64,000 nt of DNA from Corallium rubrum (GCA_964035015.1 OZ036002.1:7165643-7229642); one strand, 5' to 3'. Numbered from the stretch's first letter, positions 1-11,511 are shown. Notes: generated from the letters alone by a model not told the origin. Made by a program: numbers and translations.

Positions 1-10
1 CAATACATAC

Positions 11-634
11 TTGACCAGTTTTATAAGATATGTTTTGTTATCAATGTCGTAAATATTGTTCACTCTCATGCCAATAAACCTTTGGTAAAGATGGAAAAAG
101 AAAGTATTGTATTATATTGCACCATGATAAACACTAATTTATATATAGTAGCAATATTATTAGATGAAATTTTGGTATGATGTGAAAAAAGTATGTAGAT
201 TGGACTGAGAAAAGCAGTGGGGGGCAAAAGATGTTTTATACTAATAAAGTAAATGGTTTGAACTTAGGATTAGTATGTGTTTGTGAAAATTGATTGTCTA
301 GGTTAGTGTAGTCTTGAGAAAGACTGTTGTTAGTGACTGATGTTTCGATGGCATCAGCAGCAGTGATCATCGCAGAGTCAAGTGAAAGGTTTCTGCCAGG
401 TTCACCTATATTTATGTGTCTGGTTCATTATGTCATGATTGCGGTATGTGTGGAATCTGTGGAATCTGTGGTGGGTGTTGCTGGGGAGGTGGGTGTTGTT
501 CATGGTGTTGTTGGTATTTGTTTGTCAGTGTTGTGTGTGTGTGTGTTATATTGAATAATTTTTTTTAATTTTCCTTACCTTTGTATGTCTGTAATAACAG
601 CACAAATATCTATGGTAGTAAATCTAGACTTCAT
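11..634 (-). CDS. NEMF: NEMF (Rqc2/Tae2 family), N-terminal exons 1-2, gene continues left of window
   Basis: NEMF binds stalled 60S ribosome-nascent chain complexes, helps recruit the Listerin E3 ligase and elongates C-terminal tails on the stalled peptide in the cytoplasm. Two minus-strand exons are visible: exon 1 at 579-634, starting with ATG at 634, and exon 2 at 11-79. Exon 1 reads MKSRFTTIDICAVITDIQ, which matches the family's near-invariant start MKSRF.TIDL.AV. Exon 2 reads FIGMRVNNIYDIDNKTYLIK, the hallmark GMRVNNVYDVDNKTYLI segment of the NFACT-N domain. The junction has consensus sites and keeps frame (phase 2/1). Only 41 codons are inside the window; the donor after exon 2 is at positions 9-10, so the rest lies to the left. 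The gene starts 319 bp from the STYX start codon in the opposite direction. Identity is secure from these two blocks; the remaining domains cannot be seen. Confidence 0.9.
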
Positions 635-952
635 GTTCACAATAAACACTTTAAAACGTTATTAAGACATCCATTGATTTAAATCAAAACATTAAATACA
701 CGTGAGTGTTTCAAATTTTCTGTCTCTTCCACCATTTTGTTCCTAGAGGATATATAACCCGAGGGTATTCTTTCCCTATGGGTACCTCAACCACCCGGGG
801 GTATTCTTTTCCTGGGGGTACAAAGCACGGTTGCCGGTTGGAAACTGACAAAGTTTTTGTCTTTTCATCTTGCGTTGGATATTCATGTGTTTCTTTAACG
901 GATTTTGCTCAGACCATGAGTGTTTTTAAACCGTAAAGACTTCCACTTTATT
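635..952. promoter_or_regulatory. Bidirectional NEMF/STYX promoter region
   Basis: Only 318 bp separate the divergent start codons of NEMF (minus) and STYX (plus), so both 5' UTRs and promoters must fit here unless there are upstream non-coding exons. A TATATAA stretch lies at about 750-757. A 28 bp element beginning CCCGAGGGTATTCTTTCC (758-785) is repeated at 794-821 as a close variant (period 36), and could be a duplicated regulatory site. Function is inferred from position. Confidence 0.6.
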
Positions 953-3880
953 ATGGATGAACTCAAGTTTCCAGAGATACCGAATAAAGATGAATACGAG
1001 GTAGGATTTAGAATTTTAAAGCAAAATTTGACAGATGCTTTGACTTTGTTGTTTATTGATGAAAAGAAATTGGTCAAGTTGATAATGAACCTCTTTATCT
1101 AATCGATTACCTTGAGAAGTTTGGATTGTGTTATAAATCAGTTTCAAGAAGAAAAAAGCTATTAAAAGGTTATATTTGACCTAGTTATATTGAAGTATAA
1201 AGTGTTTATTCAATTTGGTATGATGTTTGCACAAATAATTAATGGCTTAGTTGCTTTATTACTTACTACACAGTACACATGCCTCAGAAAAAAATGTAGT
1301 GTAGTTAATTTTATTATATATTATAATGATATGATTAGATCATGTATTGTGAATATCTATGGTGAATATCAACAGTTAATAGTAGGATTGCACTATACTA
1401 GATTCTGATTGGGCGACACAGTGACACCAGTAGGAGACTGGATGGTCAATCTGAAGGCTACTGGCCAGTTTAGAATTAGAAAAAATAAGTTGGACTAAAG
1501 TTAAATCTGACTTTCCCTACAGGGTGGTTGTATGGTGGGGTTCACTATTACTGGTGTGCATCTTACATCATTGCCGCCATGTTGGTTGACATTTTCAAGA
1601 TTTTCATTATCTGCAATTATAATATCATCCAACATGGTGAAAATATCTTTGTCCTTCGAATCTCAAGGGATTGGTTGCACACCACCTATACCAGTATTAG
1701 CAAAGGGAAAACTTGGTAAACTGCTGAGGCTTTTAATAACTGCTGTTATTGCTTTGTTCAGGCATTGCTTTTGGTTAATGCTGTATCTTATTATTGGTAC
1801 AGTACATAGTACGTACATACTGTGCATACATACAGTATCAGCAGTATATATACTGTTTTTGTCCTATGATTATGTGTTGATCAAGGTAATTTTCATCAAA
1901 GTAATAACTTTCACATGCTGATAATAAATAGTTAGTACTTTTTATTTCTGCTAGGACTGGTATTATTGTAAAAGACGAGAAATGCAGGTGAACATTTGTT
2001 TATAAAGTATAGCAAGTTATCATGGTAATTTTTTATTGAATTATCAAATGAAAATATTATGAAAATATTGTGTAGGAAGTATTACCAGGAGTGTTCCTTG
2101 GACCTTACTCAGTTGCTACAAAATCAAAGGTACCTGTACTGTATAGATGAATATTTTTATTATATGACTATTAATAATTTATGTCCTGGCTAGTTTGGTA
2201 ATTATTTACGTAGTTACACACTGCTTATTAGTATTGAAATTTATATTAAGTACTGCACTGTACAGTTTATAATTAATTTAGTACATATTTCCATGTACAT
2301 GTACTGTATTCATGATGGCCCCTTCCATTTGCTAGCTAAATTTTCTTCTGGAAAATGGAATTACTCACATTATTTGTATCAGGCAAGACATGGAAGCTAA
2401 TTTTGTCAAACCTAATTTCCCAGATAATTTCACGTAAGTTATGCTAAAACATAAAAATTTTTAACAAAAAAATTATTCTGTATTATGCAATATTATAAAT
2501 ACTGTAATGTATACTAATTGAAAGCTTCATGTTTTTAGGTATCTTGTACTGAATATTGCAGATAAAACCACTGAGAATATTATTAGACACTTCCCTATGG
2601 TACTGCAGTACATTGAAATTAAATTTATTATTTTTTATTAGCATAATTAGTTATAAAGTTATAAATTTGTTCACTTCCCTTTTTAATATATATAACCAGT
2701 TTATTTTATGTTACTTTCTTTTTTAGTTTCTGTTCAATCTGAATCAATATTTCTTTCTTTCTTTAAGGTAAAAACATTTCTAAATGAATGTCAAGGCAAC
2801 AAGGGTATGTTTTAATTTTTTATCCCTTTGTGTCATCTGTGGTTTATCTTTTGGTGTATCTAGTTTAGTTGTGGTTAATCTGTTCCTACCTACATTATTA
2901 GACAGCCATATGGATTTACTCACTACAGTACAGTACTAAGACAGAATGACTTGATTTTGTAATTTATTTGACAAACCATTTTAGGTAAAGCTTTAATTCA
3001 TGGAAATACAGGAATTTCTAGAAGGTAAACTGTTTGATAATTTAACCCAGAAGGGGCTGTTATTTATAAATAAATAATTTTGCTTTTTTTCTTTATTTTT
3101 AGTGCTGCATTATTAATAGCATACATAATGGAAACATATGGTATGGCATATCGGTAGGTCTGTCTTGTCCAAGACTGTACTAGTACTTGTCTTGTAGTAT
3201 ACTGTAACAGCACTGTACACAGGGGAGCCCACTCATTAACTTTGGAGCACGTGAAATCATGTCAAGGACTGGGGCGAGTAAGTCAAGGCAGAGGGGAGGG
3301 ACCCATCATTTTCTCTCCCCCTGATGTGCTTCAAAATTAGTGAGTGGGCTCCCTGTGCACTGTACTTGCACTGTAACTGCACTATACTGTACTGTACTGT
3401 AATGTAATGTAATGTAATGTAATGTAATGTAATGTAATGTAATGTAATGTACAGTAAGCATTGCATACAGTACTGTTTCAAGTGTTACCGGTACTGCAGC
3501 TAAACTTTTTTCTATCAAACCAGGGAAGCATTTCAATATGTTCAACAAAAGAGGTTCTGCATTAACCCCAATGAAGGTTTTAGTCAACAATTAAAGGTAA
3601 ACTTGCTTTAATATTTAAAGCTGCTCTATTAGAGCTACATGTAAACATAAAACACTGTATTTAATATTTTACCTCTAGGAATATGAACCCATATATTTGG
3701 CCAACTATCAGATGCGACTATTTAACAGCCAAGAGCCTGGGGGCCGCAGAGGTACAGTAGTTTGAACAAATACATGCATTCATAGCTTTGAACTACGGTA
3801 ACAAAACACCTGTTGTATTGTTTGTAGAAAGTGTCAAAAGGCCTTATGAAGGTGATACTGAGGAGATGCAGTGCAGCTGA
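953..3880 (+). CDS. STYX: STYX, serine/threonine/tyrosine-interacting pseudophosphatase, 11 exons, 206 aa
   Basis: STYX has the dual-specificity phosphatase fold without activity and in mammals anchors MAPK and blocks substrate access to FBXW7. Exons: 953-1000, 1955-1987, 2076-2129, 2336-2433, 2539-2599, 2768-2804, 2985-3024, 3103-3153, 3524-3596, 3679-3751, 3828-3880; total 621 nt, in frame throughout, close to the 223 aa of human STYX. Family blocks in order: RREMQEVLPGVFLGPYS (exons 2-3), NGITHIICIRQDMEANF (exon 4), YLVLNIADKTTENIIRHFPM (exon 5), the P-loop HGNTGISRS (exon 7), IAYIMETYGMAYREAF (exons 8-9) and RFCINPNEGF (exon 9). The P-loop has Gly where active phosphatases have the nucleophilic Cys, the defining STYX substitution. 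An in-frame stop at 917 and the MDEL..FPEIP start support ATG 953. An ATTAAA at 4024-4029 could be the poly(A) signal. Confidence 0.93.
1001..1954 (+). other. STYX intron 1, no recognisable feature
   Basis: The 954 bp first intron is AT-rich single-copy-looking DNA. I see no exon, RNA gene or terminal inverted repeat in it. Confidence 0.5.
3399..3451 (+). repeat. (TGTAA)n pentanucleotide microsatellite in STYX intron 8
   Basis: About ten copies of TGTAA, flanked by related ACTGTACTGTACTG sequence, inside the 370 bp intron between STYX exons 8 and 9. Confidence 0.9.
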
Positions 3881-4075
3881 AACATATATTATTTCATGCT
3901 AGCAAGGACAAGCTGGAAAACCACATTCTTACTCTCGAGTTCAGTGGAAAAAAACCCAACAAAATACAAAACAGTCAAATTTTGTATCTTGTTGCAAACA
4001 TCTAGGTGTTCATCACAACAATGATTAAACAAAGTTTAACTGGCGTAGTTAGATATAAGTTAGGCAACTGAACTA

Positions 4076-4741
4076 AAGGTGAGGTCATACGGGCCACATT
4101 TTTCGCCAATTTGCAACGCAACTTTGTTAAAGCGTTGTTGCACGTAGTATACCATCACCGCTGCCAAACGTTTTGCGCATGTGCGACGTCCGAGCTCGTC
4201 CTCGGAAAAAGAGCGGGAAAACACTGAAATATTTGGACTGGTCCGAGAGTCCGACACAAAAGTTAAAATTATAAGCACACTACCAAAAAGATAAGGTAGG
4301 TAATTTGTGCATGGCTTCCTTGTCAATATTGTAACATATGCTGAATTTACCCCTTCGTAATTTTCTTTACCCTTTTTTTAAAAAACAAATGAATAGTCGA
4401 GTCTTACTTAGTCTTCACTGTCTGGTTGTTGTCACCACGGCTAGTTCCCACTTCTCTTGCAATGTTTACTCAGCGAATTCACTCATGCGCAAACGTTTGG
4501 CAGCGGTGTTCCATCCACCTTAAACATTGCCACGCAACAATGATTTTGTTGCAAGTTGAAAACATTTTGTTGAAAAAAGTAGACTTCAGTTCTACTTGCT
4601 GCAACATGCTTATTCAACTTACAACAAAATCATTGTTGCGTGACAATGTTTAAGGTGGATGGTAATACGTGCAACAACGCTTTTTAACTTGCAACGCAAC
4701 AAAGTTGCATCAATTTGTTGCTAGTATTACTTCACCTTAAG
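4076..4741. mobile_element. Nested MITE with AAGGTGAAGT-type termini
   Basis: The left end runs AAGGTGAGGTCATACG..., with GCGTTGTTGCACGTAGTA further in. The right end, reverse-complemented, reads TAAGGTGAAGTAATACT..., followed by GCAACTTTGTTGCGTTGCAA and GCGTTGTTGCACGTATTACC. The ends are therefore imperfect inverted repeats. A second palindrome lies inside at about 4518-4671 (arms CCACCTTAAACATTGCCACG / CGTGACAATGTTTAAGGTGG), so one element appears inserted in another of the same family. No coding capacity. Confidence 0.7.
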
Positions 4742-4879
4742 GAAATGTGTACAAAAAAAGCACGTTCTGCACCAGACGTAATGATGTCAATTCTGATTAC
4801 ACCTATTGTGGTATATATCTACCACCTCGGAAGAAAACGACTCAGACAGGGTCTATGGACTATAGAAGCTATATAAACC

Positions 4880-4951
<72 letters not shown>
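4880..4951 (+). repeat. (CA)n microsatellite
   Basis: About 36 uninterrupted CA dinucleotides. Confidence 0.98.
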
Positions 4952-4954
<3 letters not shown>

Positions 4955-5907
4955 CGCTTTACCTTCTTCCTACATGCAAAAGTTAATACCTTTCATCGTG
5001 CATATTTAATAAAACCCAGTATTAGTATTATTTTAAATAGACTTGACATTTACACCGGAACAACATGTGTTTTTTGCACGTGTAATATTTGTTGAGACAT
5101 CGACTTCTAGGGTGTGTTTGTTTGGGACCATTTCGGAGTAGAAATAGCCAAAATAACGTATACGAATGGTAGTTTAGGAGTTCTTCTTAATCTGAAATAT
5201 TCAGAATACCATCCGTTGTAGGGATTGCCACATATTTCAACAAATATGCCGCCATTTTGCATTTGATGTTCATGGGCGCCGCCATCTTTGGTTTGATGAC
5301 GTCATCAAATCCAAGATGGCGGCGCTTATGATGTCTATTTTATATGTTCAAACATGCGGGGGGGGGGGGGGGGAAGGCTTTAAGCTCCCTAGATTAACCA
5401 GAATAACCTATCGTTTGGAAAACGAGAGAGAGAACGAGAGATCAGGCTATTTTGGAGTATTTCTGAAATTCTTATTCCGGAATAGCTTAAATGAATTCCC
5501 CCTTATAATGTGTTGCCATTTTAGTCTCTTATTTTTGGTTGCACCGTTGGATATAGTAAAATCTTATAGAAATGTTGAAAATAGTATGTTGTCTACCTTG
5601 TACATTTAATTCGTACACAACTTCTACAGACGTGCTTTGACAATATGTTGATTATGAAAAATATTTGTAAAAAGTAAAAAAAATAAGAATATATATAAGA
5701 ACTGTTTTTCAAGTGTCGCATTTGTTCATTCGTTCTCTTAATTAAATATGCTAAAATGAACTGAAATGGGGGAATGTGGCAGCCATGTAGGAAAATGTGA
5801 AATATTGGTCGTTTTTGAAGCTATTCAAAACATTCTCACTCGGCTATCAGTGCTACCGCCTCGTGTTTTAAATCTGACGTTTACGCTGCTTGTTTTAGAC
5901 AATGCTT
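4952..5907. other. Intergenic stretch without genes
   Basis: Contains a G homopolymer of about 16 bases at 5358-5373 and a small CAAGATGGCGGCG / CGCCGCCATCTTTG palindrome near 5275-5325. Otherwise AT-rich and featureless to me. Confidence 0.5.
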
Positions 5908-6352
5908 GAAGTGCCTATGAAGCGAAAATTATTATTGTCTTAAATGAAAGAACTCTCAAAACGACAAAGTAACATCTTTTGCAGATCTTCTTTTCCGTGC
6001 CTCGTTGTTGAGATATTTCAATTTTTTTGATAATGAGTTATCAGAGAAGGTTCGGTATCTGTTATCATATTAAACGAAATCAAGTAAAAATCTGTATGTC
6101 TAATGCCGTATGCGAAATAGACCAACAGGATCGGCTTCGAAGTGATTTCGTTTGATAATAGCAAAGATATAGAACTTTCTCCGATAACTCACTATACACG
6201 TGTGATGTCAAAGTGTTTAATTTGCATATCAAAGAAACTGAAATATCTCAACAACGAAGCACGGAAACGAAGATCTGCAAAAGGTGTTACGTTGTAGTTT
6301 TAAGAGTTCTTTCATTTAAGACAATAATAATTTTCGCTTCATAGGCACTTTA
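5908..6352. mobile_element. Fold-back element, family A
   Basis: The left arm starts at 5908 (AAGTGCCTATGAAGCGAAAA) and its complement ends at 6352. Arms of roughly 150 bp share the blocks TTAAATGAAAGAACTCT, GCAGATCTTC and TGTTGAGATATTTCA. A diverged relative with the same block order lies at 11512-11852. No ORF of note, so a non-autonomous palindromic element is the simplest reading. Confidence 0.75.
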
Positions 6353-6519
6353 AATTTCGGTGAATAACAATGCATCGTTCACTGGTTTTTAGAAACCTTT
6401 ATTTCTCTGTCAAAATTCCAAGAACTTTATTTTTAAAGTTGTTACAGACTAATCGAAAGGGAAAAATCCAGGGTTTTTTGGAGCTAATACAATAGTCACG
6501 ATAAAACAGTTTTTTAAAG

Positions 6520-9294
6520 CTATTCTTCTTCTTCATCACTTCCGCCAACAAAATAAGCCTCGGTCTTTCTAATAGGCGATCGACGTCCGTTGACCAGGAT
6601 ATTTATAATTCTCTCTTCGTCGTAAGAAGTTTCTTTCTTTGCGTAGACATACAGATAGCCATCTTTTCCAACCCTGGATCTGAGAGATCTTATATTGACG
6701 TCTCTGGGAAGCTTGAAGTTACGAGTGAATTGACGTGTGATGCGTCTTCCCTTCTCTTCAGTCTCTTGTTTGCCGCTGATAATCAGATCATCTCCGGACA
6801 CCTTCACTTCAACTTCTTCTGGTTTGTAATGACTCACGTCTAAGACAACCTCGAACTTGTCGTCGTCACTCATGATTTCCCCACCAGCAATCTTCCTCGG
6901 TTGGGTCTCGCGTTTTGGACGCGGTGCTTCGATCCTAAGCATACCATCGGTGTACCTTGTGCTCACCTTCTTGGGATCAACGCCCTCAGGGACGGTGTAG
7001 AATCGCTCGAATTCACTGGCGTCAAAACCATTCTCACGTTCTGTAACGTGACGTCCTTTCACGTAGATCTTCATATCGCGTACCTCGATATCGATCTCTT
7101 CTTGTTTGTACTGGTACAGGTCGATCTGGGCAATCACCATTGTGTTGCGTGTCGAGGTGATGGCAGTTTCCCATCTTTGTTTCGCTGTGCTGTGGGTTTG
7201 TTCGTATGAATCATCGAATTCATCACCGGCTTCTTCCACATCCCTCGTGTAGCTGTCAGTCGTCCTGTGGGAGAAATAAAATAATCACTAGTCATTTTAA
7301 AATTACATCAAATTTAATATAACATTCTCCACTTGAGTTCACTGTCCACAATAATTATCCCAACAACAAAAGGGATTTAGAGGGATTTAGTCAATCTGAA
7401 ACTGATCACCTGTTTCACAGTATTGTGTTACCTAACATAACCTATGGCTTATCAGTTTATTGTGCATCTGACGCTGAAATTACTGCAATTCAGGTTTTTT
7501 TAAATCGTTGTTTTAAACGTAAATACATTTCTCAGCCGATTAAGATTCGAATGTTATTGGAAAAACAAGATTATAACCTTCGAAATATATCTAGTCTGCG
7601 CCCGAAAGTAAACTCCGAGATTCAAGAATAGTTTTACTAATCGTCTAATGTTTAACTATAATCTAGCTATCTGAAATATTTGTATACCTATATATTATAT
7701 ATGTTTGTACTATAGTCCAATTGTAACTAGTTTTCATTGTATGCTTACTATGTATGATATACCTGTATTTTTATCTTATGCAATAAATACCATTATTATT
7801 ATTATTACCATTATTATAAGATGAAGAATTAAAGTGCATATATAAACCCAAATTTTTTATCATCTGAATACATTCTACATAGAGCAAACAGTTGTTCAGT
7901 GAAATATTTTTTTGATTGGAATGTTATTTTGGCGATTCGCGTTTCTAGTATGCATGGTAATGAGATGACGTCTATGTAGGCATTTGGCTTTCTTTCTCTT
8001 TTTGGCAAGATAAACAACCTGAGAATTTTTGTGGAAAAACTCATACAATATGGAACATATAAATAAGTTTTGTGGAAACACCACGTAAAATATTTCTTTG
8101 CTAAGCTTTCAGCCTGTTGACTCAGGCCTTCATCAGAGCAATGACAACAAGTTGTTGGCTCACGTCATTTATAAACTAAGCAACTGATCAATTAAATCAC
8201 GTAAGAATACAATCGCGTATCACGTTAATTTTATTAATTAGAAAACAAAATCAAGAATGTTCTCCGAATAGGGCACGCCACGTGCTATTTAATGGCTGTC
8301 CCTCCTGAGAAATAGTGTGATGTTCTCAGGAGGGACAGCTTACAGGAGGGACAGCCATTAAATAGCACGTGGCGTGCACTATTCGGAGAACATTCTTGAT
8401 TTTGTTTTCCAATTAATAAAATTAACGTGATACGCCATTGTATTCTTACGTGATTTAATTGATCAGTTGCTTAGTTTATAAATGACGTGAGCCAACAACT
8501 TGTTGTCATTGCTCTGATGAAGGCCTGAGTCAACAGGCCGAAAGCTTAGCAAAGAAATATTTTACGTGGTGTTTCCACAAAACTTATTTATATTACTTTA
8601 TCGCCATGAAAACGTTCAAAGAATTAATATGGAACATGTTGTTGAAACACACCATTAATGGCAGAATTGGGGGTCATGTCACTCCTGCAAATAAATATTG
8701 TATAGATAATGACTACTTTGGCGTCATCTCATTACCATTTTGAAAACAAAAATCGCTATAAAGGGTTCGAATCCCAGCCAGTATGGTTCGTTATTCGGTT
8801 ATAGCATCTATCATTAAACCAGAAGAACTAATCTTCGAATTGATTTCTTCAAGAAAGAGAAAAATTCCGAAAAAAATGTGTTTTCTATATTGAATTTTGG
8901 ATAAACACACAATTTTCATTTTTGATTTCAAATTCTGCATCTAATAAATAAAGCGAGATTCGCAACGGATTCAGAAGTTTTTCCTCTTCGCTCTTTCACA
9001 CTAACTATATACGCTTTCAAAAAAGCTTCTCGTATATCCAGAATAAATCGTCACGAGACTTTGATTATACGGAAAATTTATTTATAATCAAAATCAAAAT
9101 GTGTTTTAACACCAAATGATGTTAACTTACCTGCAATAAACTACCATTGCACATAGAATATCTACTGCATAATATCGTTCTGACTTCACCAGAAGATTGT
9201 AAGTTGGTAAAACATTATTTTTTTTGGTAAAATTTAAATTAAGCTCTTACCTTTTCTTGTGAGGGACATTTATTCCAGTGACATGAAAACTCAT
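6520..9294 (-). CDS. Small heat shock protein with two alpha-crystallin domains, 262 aa
   Basis: Two exons: 9251-9294 (ATG at 9294, MSFHVTGINVPHKK) and 6520-7264, joined in frame with consensus sites. An ATP-independent chaperone of the alpha-crystallin/HSP20 family. Two crystallin domains occur in tandem: residues about 54-130 (strands around IAQIDLYQYKQEEIDIEV, ending DGMLRIEAP) and about 147-226 (FEVVLDVSHYKPEEVEVKV, then FKLPRDVNIRSLRS, GKDGYLYVYA). Most animal sHSPs have one domain; two-domain forms are known in flatworms and a few other invertebrates. The N-terminal arm is short and acidic, and the C-terminus (IINILV then an acidic EEEE end) may carry an IxI-like motif. AATAAA on the minus strand at 6426-6431 is a likely poly(A) signal. 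The TATA box lies at 9388-9397. The 2 kb intron holds a LINE fragment and a fold-back. I do not assign an orthologue. Confidence 0.88.
7381..7815 (+). mobile_element. 5'-truncated non-LTR retrotransposon (LINE) 3' end
   Basis: The translated plus strand reads HSIVLPNITYGLSVYCAS, then FLNRCFKRKYIS, and stops at 7631. This is the C-terminal tail typical of reverse transcriptases of CR1/L2-like LINEs (ILPKI.YG..VYG followed by FL.RCFKR). It is followed by a 3' UTR and an (ATT)n tail at about 7790-7815, which resembles the short 3' repeats of this group. It lies in the sHSP intron, antisense to that gene. The family-level assignment is inference. Confidence 0.7.
8058..8593. mobile_element. 536 bp fold-back element in the sHSP intron
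   Basis: A nearly perfect long palindrome. Left arm from ATATAAATAAGTTTTGTGG at 8058, right arm ending CCACAAAACTTATTTATAT at 8593. Shared internal blocks include GCTAAGCTTTCAGCCTGTTG, TAAATCACGTAAGAATACAA and GCTGTCCCTCCTGAG around the 40 bp centre near 8300-8345. Arms are about 240 bp. A related half-site (GTGGAAACACCACG, CTGATGAAGG) recurs near 33565. Confidence 0.85.
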
Positions 9295-9387
9295 ATTTAT
9301 TTTATCAAGTAAATCTTCAGAGCTTAAGCTGCACGAACTGGTCTGTTTTAGAACCCGAGAGACACTGTACTAAACCAGTATTAAAAG

Positions 9388-9397
9388 ATTTATATAC
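9388..9397 (-). promoter_or_regulatory. TATA box of the sHSP gene
   Basis: GTATATAAAT on the minus strand, about 95 bp upstream of the sHSP ATG. About 30 bp further upstream (9424-9442), TTTCGTTAAGGAAACGAAT contains TTC and GAA units, but their spacing does not fit a canonical heat-shock element, so HSF binding is only possible. Confidence 0.55.
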
Positions 9398-10102
9398 GTC
9401 AAGGCCAGGGGAATATAAGGTGTTTCGTTAAGGAAACGAATCTCGTATCCTTTCTCCTTTAACAATGCGCTCGTTCAATCTGAAACTACTAATATATTGG
9501 AATATTCATTTGAGATTTTCACACTTCCTGGCTTAACACATTGTGTTCGAACTCATGTACAATGAAATCGATATTTTTACTTTAATTACATTGAATTACG
9601 AAATATCATTGATGTATATTCTATCACGAAAAACAAAACCGAACCAAATCCCAAACCTCTGATTGATAATGCGCTATATCAGACTGGAGGAAAATTGAAA
9701 AGATTACGATTTGAGGGCATGTGATATGGGCAAATTTCAAGTAGGACAAAGTGATAAAGAGCACGCTTCAATCCCTTTATTACAAAGCAAACACATTTGC
9801 ACAATGTTATGTAGGGGGGTCACTTGTGTGTCTTTTACCAATGATTGCATGCATTATGCAGGATATTTTGTGATGACCAACTAAAACTGAGGAGATATTG
9901 TGGAATTACCGGTAATCGCTATGAAAAGATTACGAACTTCAAACACTTGTACGTGTTATGGAAAAATTACGATTCACAACAATTTAAAGATTTTTCCAAA
10001 CGACTGATACAGGACAGTAACTCCTATATCTATATTCTCCAGTCGATGCTATATGAAAAAGATTGTCTTATATAGACAAGGGATATTTGTAAACTTACGT
10101 AA

Positions 10103-10218
10103 ATTGAAAATTGCTTCATTAACTCTTTCCTGTCCAAATTGGTCTAGTATTTTATTCTGGCTAACGCCAGACGCTTTTTATTCACCTATGGGAAGCCCTC
10201 GGACAGGAATGAGTTAAT
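10103..10218. mobile_element. Short MITE, family B (AACGCCAGACG core)
   Basis: Ends TTAACTCTTTCCTGTCC / GGACAGGAATGAGTTAA form inverted repeats around a conserved core ATTCTGGCTAACGCCAGACG. Single diverged copies of the core recur at about 38000-38100, 41450-41530 and 53840-53910, and a sixfold tandem version occupies 19801-20510. From memory, similar elements are common in anthozoan genomes. Confidence 0.7.
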
Positions 10219-10549
10219 CCACGAAGAATATATACAAGAAACTACAGTCAAAAAAATATGATTTTATTTTTAATACAGAATTCGGAATCTATTATTTAAT
10301 TAGTATAGTTGTTTCCTAGGCCTATAGGAACGTGACATTTGTCAGCATATTATTTATTGCACGCAACTCGATGAAGCAAAGGACATGCATCATTCACTCA
10401 TTCACTCACTAAACTCCTTTACACACTGACAAATTTTGCCGCCATTTTTATGACTGACTTGATTGGAAAAAATAGAAACTTCATATAGGTTACATTTCTT
10501 AGATAATCGTATGTTCAAATATATGTTTGAAAAAACCCGCAATAAAGGT

Positions 10550-10703
10550 GCTGTTATACGATGCGATTTTTCTTGCAACACGGAAAAAATAACAAAATCG
10601 CAAGTTGCTACGGGGTGTTACACAGTACGATTTTTTTTGCAACCTGCGACATTCACGCTATTTATTGCAAGTTGGAAGAAAAATCGCATCGCGTAACAGT
10701 AGC
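10550..10703. mobile_element. MITE with GCTGTTA termini
   Basis: Left end GCTGTTATACGATGCGATTT, right end reverse-complement GCTACTGTTACGCGATGCGA, followed on both sides by TTTTCTTGCAAC / TTTTCTTCCAAC. Length 154 bp, non-coding. A related element (CACGAGGCAATTTTTCTTGC) lies at about 41312-41410. Confidence 0.7.
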
Positions 10704-10721
10704 TTAACATCGAAAGGCATA

Positions 10722-10940
10722 AAGGCCTGGCCAAACGCTTTCAACATTTCATTCAACATCGTTCAACATTGTTGAATTCAACATGTTGAAAGCGTTTGGC
10801 CACCCCTGTTGAATGATGTTGAACGTTGTTGAATGGTGTTGAACGAAATTTTAACATGTTCAAATTTTCGTTCAACACGCGTTCAACATTGTTGAACGAT
10901 GTTGAATGAAATGTTGAAAGCGTTTGGCCATGCAGGCCTT
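10722..10940. mobile_element. MITE with AAGGCCTGGCCAAACGC termini
   Basis: 219 bp palindromic element. Both ends carry GGCCAAACGCTTTCAACAT, and the interior is built of repeated GTTCAACATTGTTGAA half-sites, so it can fold on itself at several levels. Non-coding. Confidence 0.8.
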
Positions 10941-11511
10941 AAGCTAACAACAGAGCGATTTCAAATCGCCATCAGGTCTGTGCATGTGGTATATAAAAAA
11001 CAGAGCGAATTGCCAGTAATTACACAACTTGATTATAACAATCATGATTAAAATTACAAATTGTTTTGTCTATATAAATAGAATTAATCAAATATGTGTC
11101 TCCCGAAATTAAATAGTTTCGTATACGAATTATCTACGATTTATGACAATCGACTATACAGTTATAACTTATACTTTAAGATTGGAAAATCTATTTTATT
11201 ATTATTAATCTATTTACTTAAGGAAATGATTTTGTCGTAAATGCATACGATTTCGAGCAATTTCGATCTTCAGTATGCTTTAGTTGTTTTTTTATTAAAC
11301 TTTCACTTTGCATAATGCTGCCAATCTTTAGTTTTCTGCTATAACTACTAAACTTTTTAATACAGTAGTTTATATTGTTGTTTGATCGGCATTCTATAAA
11401 TTGTGCCAATTCAGACACTGATACAGGCACAAGTATGTGATAAACAGGTTATCACATTCGTGACTCGGTGATATCAGTTTTATCACTTTCAGGACGACAT
11501 CATGATTGACA

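Noticed and set aside
327-554. Plus-strand ORF, and a minus-strand P/Q/H-rich stretch over the same bases
   Set aside because: They lie in NEMF intron 1 with no splice support. The minus-strand stretch looked like a C-terminus but NEMF exons 1 and 2 join directly across it.
3390-3460. CRISPR-like or regulatory array
   Set aside because: Simple pentanucleotide microsatellite without spacers. None of the regular arrays in this eukaryotic window has unique spacers.
9424-9442. Canonical heat-shock element upstream of the sHSP gene
   Set aside because: TTC and GAA units are present but their spacing is wrong for an nGAAn array.
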